A DNA stretch of 8,833 bases from Chloroflexota bacterium. Lineage in GTDB: Bacteria > Chloroflexota > Ktedonobacteria > Ktedonobacterales > Ktedonobacteraceae. Where the stretch lies: assembly GCA_005881995.1 (NCBI GenBank), contig VBHV01000136.1, positions 1 through 8,833 of the forward strand, given 5' to 3'. The translations under genes were made by a program, and so were the position numbers. How positions within the stretch are numbered: the stretch's first letter is position 1; each line of letters starts with the position of its first letter. Positions 6,660 through 8,833 of this stretch are shown piece by piece. The notes under the pieces are model-generated. The model made no database searches and had not been told where the DNA came from. It was given only the letters and a program-made list of their open reading frames with translations.

Positions 6660-8066
6660 TTAGAATGCCCTGCCCTGCATATCGGCGGGAACAGGCACAT
6701 CCAGTTGTTTCAGAATCGTCGGAGCCATATCCATGAGCTGCAAGCCGCTCAACTCGCGCCCACCGGGGCCTTCGTCAACCTGCGGATCATGTTTGATCAC
6801 AATGCCGAACTGGGCGTGGTTGCAGTCGTCCGGGCCGGTGTCATTATCAAAGGTGTAGATGGACCCATGTCCGACCGTCCCGACGGACCGCCAGAAGAGA
6901 TCACCAAAGTACACTATCAGGTCAGGTGGAACTCCGTTGACTTCGTGATAGATTTCCCTGGGCTTGTAGACCGTTGTACCAATATGAACGCCATCCGGGT
7001 CGACGATTGCCTCAAATTTGGCTTTGAGTTCGTTGCGCAGCGCTTCGACCTCGCCGGGCTTGACGATACCCTGCGGCTCGCGGCCTTCGATGTTCAGGAA
7101 GATGCGCGCATAATAGCCGCCATCGCCCCAGACCCGGGTCTTGCTCCAGTCAATCTCGCATTTATCAATAGCGGTGAGGCTGCTGGGCATCGATTTGAGG
7201 GTCAGATAGCCTTCCTGAATCAGCCACTCATTGACACAGATGCCGCCATCCATCTTCTTCGCACCGTGATCGGACACGATGAACACTGTCGTGTTTTCAT
7301 CCACCAGGTCGAGAATCTGACCAATCTCATTGTCCAGGTAGCGATAATACTGATGGATACTCTCGTTGTAGACCGGGTGCACTTCATATTTATGATGAGT
7401 GGGATCGTGATACTTCCACAAGCCGTGATGGATACGGTCGGTTCCCATCTCCACGAACATGAAAAAATCCCAATCCTTTTCCGCGATCCACTTTTTGACC
7501 AGCTTCAAACGCTTTTCGGTCATACTGTAAATCTGGCGCAGCAGGTAATCCTTATCATCCGTACGGAAGTTGGGCACATCCACCAGGTACTCACCAACGG
7601 TGGACTCGATTTCCTGCATGACAGACGCAGGGTAGGTATAGGGTCGTTCGGGATTCTTGGTCGAGGGAGTCAGGAAGCATCCCACCTGGATACCATTGAC
7701 CGGTTTGGGGGGATAGGTCTGCGGGACACCCACCGTAATCACTTTTTTGCCTGCTCGCGACAGCACATCCCAGACGCGATCAGTTTTGACGGAATTGGAA
7801 TTAGCCAGCGTATTTTTCTCATACGAATAATCGCCGCGATTGCGAAAGCCATAAAACCCCAACGTGCCAGGGTCCTTGCTGGACATCATCGAACTCCATG
7901 CGGGCACGGTGATGGCGGGAATACAGCTCTCGAGTTTGCCCCAGGCACCGTGATCCATGACCCGTTTGAAGTTTGGCAACTCCTCGCGCCACTGTTCAAA
8001 CACGAGTTCGGGCGGAGCACAGTCAAGGCCAATCACCAGCACCTTTTTTCTCCGATTCATGAACAT
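6660..8066 (-). CDS. Type I phosphodiesterase/nucleotide pyrophosphatase (AlkP superfamily)
   Basis: The 468-residue protein belongs to the metal-dependent alkaline phosphatase superfamily, which hydrolyses phosphodiesters, nucleotide pyrophosphates or related esters. The first metal aspartate is in VIGLDCAPPE (D15) and the likely nucleophile is T53 in AITVPAWSSM. D210 and H214 lie in GTDRIHHGLW, D266/H267 in IVSDHGAKKM, and H417 in NHAQFGIV. These give the complete two-metal set. There is no signal peptide or membrane segment, so it is probably cytoplasmic. Two in-frame ATGs compete: 8066 (MFMNRR) and 8060 (MNRR). GGAAAGG lies 3 bases before the first and 9 before the second, so 8060 may be the true start. 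It heads the minus-strand group with cysC and sat, which suggests a link to sulfonucleotides or glycan precursors. Its substrate cannot be read from the sequence. Confidence 0.88.
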   Translation of the reverse strand: MFMNRRKKVLVIGLDCAPPELVFEQWREELPNFKRVMDHGAWGKLESCIPAITVPAWSSMMSSKDPGTLGFYGFRNRGDYSYEKNTLANSNSVKTDRVWDVLSRAGKKVITVGVPQTYPPKPVNGIQVGCFLTPSTKNPERPYTYPASVMQEIESTVGEYLVDVPNFRTDDKDYLLRQIYSMTEKRLKLVKKWIAEKDWDFFMFVEMGTDRIHHGLWKYHDPTHHKYEVHPVYNESIHQYYRYLDNEIGQILDLVDENTTVFIVSDHGAKKMDGGICVNEWLIQEGYLTLKSMPSSLTAIDKCEIDWSKTRVWGDGGYYARIFLNIEGREPQGIVKPGEVEALRNELKAKFEAIVDPDGVHIGTTVYKPREIYHEVNGVPPDLIVYFGDLFWRSVGTVGHGSIYTFDNDTGPDDCNHAQFGIVIKHDPQVDEGPGGRELSGLQLMDMAPTILKQLDVPVPADMQGRAF

Positions 8067-8102
8067 TTACCTTTCCAGATACGTTTGTGTTTTCATCACT
8101 CA

Positions 8103-8148
8103 CTGGTTCGTGTTTCAGTTCGCCTATAATCCATTGATGGTGAACCAG
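8103..8148. repeat. Inverted repeat CTGGTTC/GAACCAG around a TATAAT
   Basis: CTGGTTC (8103-8109) and GAACCAG (8142-8148) are perfect 7-bp complements separated by 32 bases. A plus-strand TATAAT at 8125-8130 lies near the centre, but it has no good -35 box at normal spacing. The repeat is within the leader of the minus-strand phosphodiesterase gene. Confidence 0.45.
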
Positions 8149-8170
8149 CCTGCGTTTTACTGATCTATTG

Positions 8171-8196
8171 CTTTTACGCGCATTACATCGTAAAAG
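8171..8196. repeat. Inverted repeat CTTTTACG/CGTAAAAG
   Basis: Perfect 8-bp arms at 8171-8178 and 8189-8196 flank a 10-base spacer. The arm-to-arm period is 18 bases. This could be a dimeric regulator operator or a leader hairpin, about 105 bases upstream of the phosphodiesterase start. Confidence 0.45.
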
Positions 8197-8339
8197 AAGA
8201 ACTACATTGTTTCTCTACATACAACTCCGGCGTTTTATACACAAGGTTGTTCATACCGATAGTGAGCATATCATCTTCAATGGGCGAACGATGTTATCAA
8301 GAAGTGAAGATGTGGTTACAAAAATGCGTGCTCTGTTAT

Positions 8340-8368
8340 GCTTACTTAACCGTCTATTAAGCTTACTT
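8340..8368. repeat. Direct repeat GCTTACTT, 21-bp period
   Basis: GCTTACTT occurs at 8340-8347 and 8361-8368, two helical turns apart. CTTAA/TTAAG half-sites (8345-8349 and 8357-8361) lie between and overlap the repeats. It may be a tandem regulator site. Confidence 0.35.
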
Positions 8369-8420
8369 GCCTCGAAAGACGTGATATTCGTGTCCCCCTG
8401 CATCTTAACCTCTTTCATTT

Positions 8421-8449
8421 ATTGTAACGATTGTTGCATTTTCCTGCAA
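8421..8449 (-). promoter_or_regulatory. Candidate sigma70 promoter for the phosphodiesterase-cysC-sat-hddA-gmhA genes
   Basis: On the minus strand TTGCAG (8444-8449) is followed by an exact 17-base spacer and TACAAT (8421-8426). This gives a predicted start near 8414 and a leader of roughly 350 bases. A CTTAACC element at 8404-8410 lies just downstream of the predicted start. The assignment rests on consensus match only. Confidence 0.45.
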
Positions 8450-8720
8450 AGATAGCAGTAAAAATGGGCTATGACAAAAGGGCTTGCAACATTCGTCACA
8501 ACAAGCAGGCAATAAGCCTTTCCCCCAATTTCAGTCAGTGTGCGCGTTTACTCATCACAACTACATCAATGCCCACTTGATGTTCAATCTGTTACCTTTC
8601 TCACCAGGAATTTGTAAGAAATCTTATAGCAATCAAGCGTCAGTTCGGAGTATAGTTAGTTATGCAAGTACAACCTATGTCTAGGAATAAGTGTTCACTG
8701 GATAGATAGGCATTGTAAGA

Positions 8721-8725
8721 AAGGA
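8721..8725 (+). promoter_or_regulatory. Ribosome binding site for the GTG start at 8734
   Basis: AAGGA lies 8 bases before GTG 8734. It supports initiation there although the codon is not ATG. Confidence 0.65.
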
Positions 8726-8733
8726 ACAACCAG

Positions 8734-8833
8734 GTGTCAAATAGTAAGAAAGTGCGTGTAGCTATTGTAGGCGTTGGCAACTGCGCCAGTTCACTGGTGC
8801 AGGGTGTACAATACTACCGGAATGCTCAGCCCG
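8734..8833 (+). CDS. ino1: myo-Inositol-1-phosphate synthase, N-terminal fragment (3' end beyond the window)
   Basis: Thirty-three codons are visible before the window ends. Translation from GTG 8734 gives a short polar leader, then [19 protein letters not shown], then QYYRNAQP. This is the characteristic N-terminus of the actinobacterial/archaeal-type inositol-3-phosphate synthase, with the NAD-binding GxGxxxS turn at residues 13-19. The enzyme converts glucose 6-phosphate to inositol 1-phosphate (Ino-3-P numbering) for inositol lipids or solutes. The start has a clear AAGGA 8 bases upstream. The gene is divergent from the phosphodiesterase operon, with 667 bp between them. Only the N-terminal Rossmann segment can be checked here, but the match to the family's opening is distinctive. 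Confidence 0.88.
   Translation, partial: MSNSKKVRVAIVGVGNCASSLVQGVQYYRNAQP

Larger units (their letters stand above)
8067..8733. other. AT-rich divergent intergenic region, 667 bp
   Basis: This gap separates the minus-strand operon from the plus-strand inositol-phosphate synthase gene. It is visibly more AT-rich than the flanking genes. Short open frames occur on the plus strand (8168-8455 and 8484-8684), but they lack convincing ribosome binding sites or protein-like composition. It holds two inverted repeats, a direct repeat and a candidate sigma70 promoter, listed separately. I see no tRNA, recognisable riboswitch or clear terminator. The size suggests a long leader or several regulated promoters. 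Confidence 0.7.

Noticed and set aside
6561..8129. A 522-codon open frame on the plus strand, the longest in the window
   Set aside because: It lies antisense to the phosphodiesterase gene, whose minus-strand product has a full set of AlkP-superfamily metal residues. The plus-strand translation shows no domain pattern and runs across the gene's upstream and downstream gaps.
8168..8455. A 95-codon open frame in the divergent gap
   Set aside because: The start is non-convincing, there is no clear ribosome binding site, and the composition (Leu/Arg-rich, then Cys/Phe-rich) is not protein-like. It overlaps the candidate promoter and repeats.
8473..8524. Bulged stem AAAGGGCTT with AAGCCTTT in the divergent gap
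   Set aside because: The arms are far apart, contain a bulge and are not followed by a U tract. The evidence is too weak for a terminator or riboswitch.
8484..8684. A 66-codon open frame before ino1
   Set aside because: It begins with a non-ATG codon without a ribosome binding site, has low-information composition and lies in AT-rich non-coding-like DNA.

Overview
The window is a 8.8 kb stretch of a bacterial chromosome with moderately GC-rich coding DNA and more AT-rich gaps. An actinobacterial-type inositol-phosphate synthase start, a degenerate GGDEF/MshEN-like protein, divergent GmhA/HddA-type heptose enzymes and dispersed palindromes built on GGGGCGCGAT/ATCGCGCCCC fit a soil Chloroflexota member such as the Ktedonobacteria. 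This assignment is an inference from gene style; no taxonomic marker is present.

Layout, left to right. (1) Bases 1-876 (+) hold the 3' part of an unrecognised, mostly helical protein. (2) 1007-1846 (+) encodes a protein with a degenerate GGDEF-like half and a C-terminal GspE/MshE N-domain-like half. (3) 1975-2898 (+) encodes an NAD-dependent sugar-nucleotide epimerase. It ends at a perfect 21-bp-stem bidirectional terminator (2902-2950). (4) Five genes on the minus strand converge on that terminator. In transcription order they are an AlkP-superfamily phosphodiesterase/nucleotide pyrophosphatase (8066-6660), APS kinase cysC (6567-5971), ATP sulfurylase sat (5884-4721), a HddA-type GHMP kinase (4643-3555) and a GmhA-type SIS isomerase (3548-2955). 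(5) A 667-bp AT-rich divergent region (8067-8733) holds inverted repeats and a candidate sigma70 promoter for the minus-strand genes. (6) At the right edge the first 33 codons of a myo-inositol-1-phosphate synthase start on the plus strand (8734-8833).

How the genes may work together: Sat and CysC convert sulfate to PAPS. GmhA and HddA convert sedoheptulose 7-phosphate to a heptose bisphosphate. The epimerase remodels a nucleotide sugar, and the AlkP-family enzyme cleaves a phospho- or sulfo-ester. No PAPS/APS reductase, sulfotransferase, GmhB phosphatase or HddC nucleotidyltransferase is in view. The set therefore looks like part of a surface-glycan precursor locus joined to sulfate activation, not a complete pathway. 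Palindromic repeat units sit in three of the gaps, two of them directly upstream of ribosome binding sites. No mobile-element gene, CRISPR array, tRNA or rRNA was seen.
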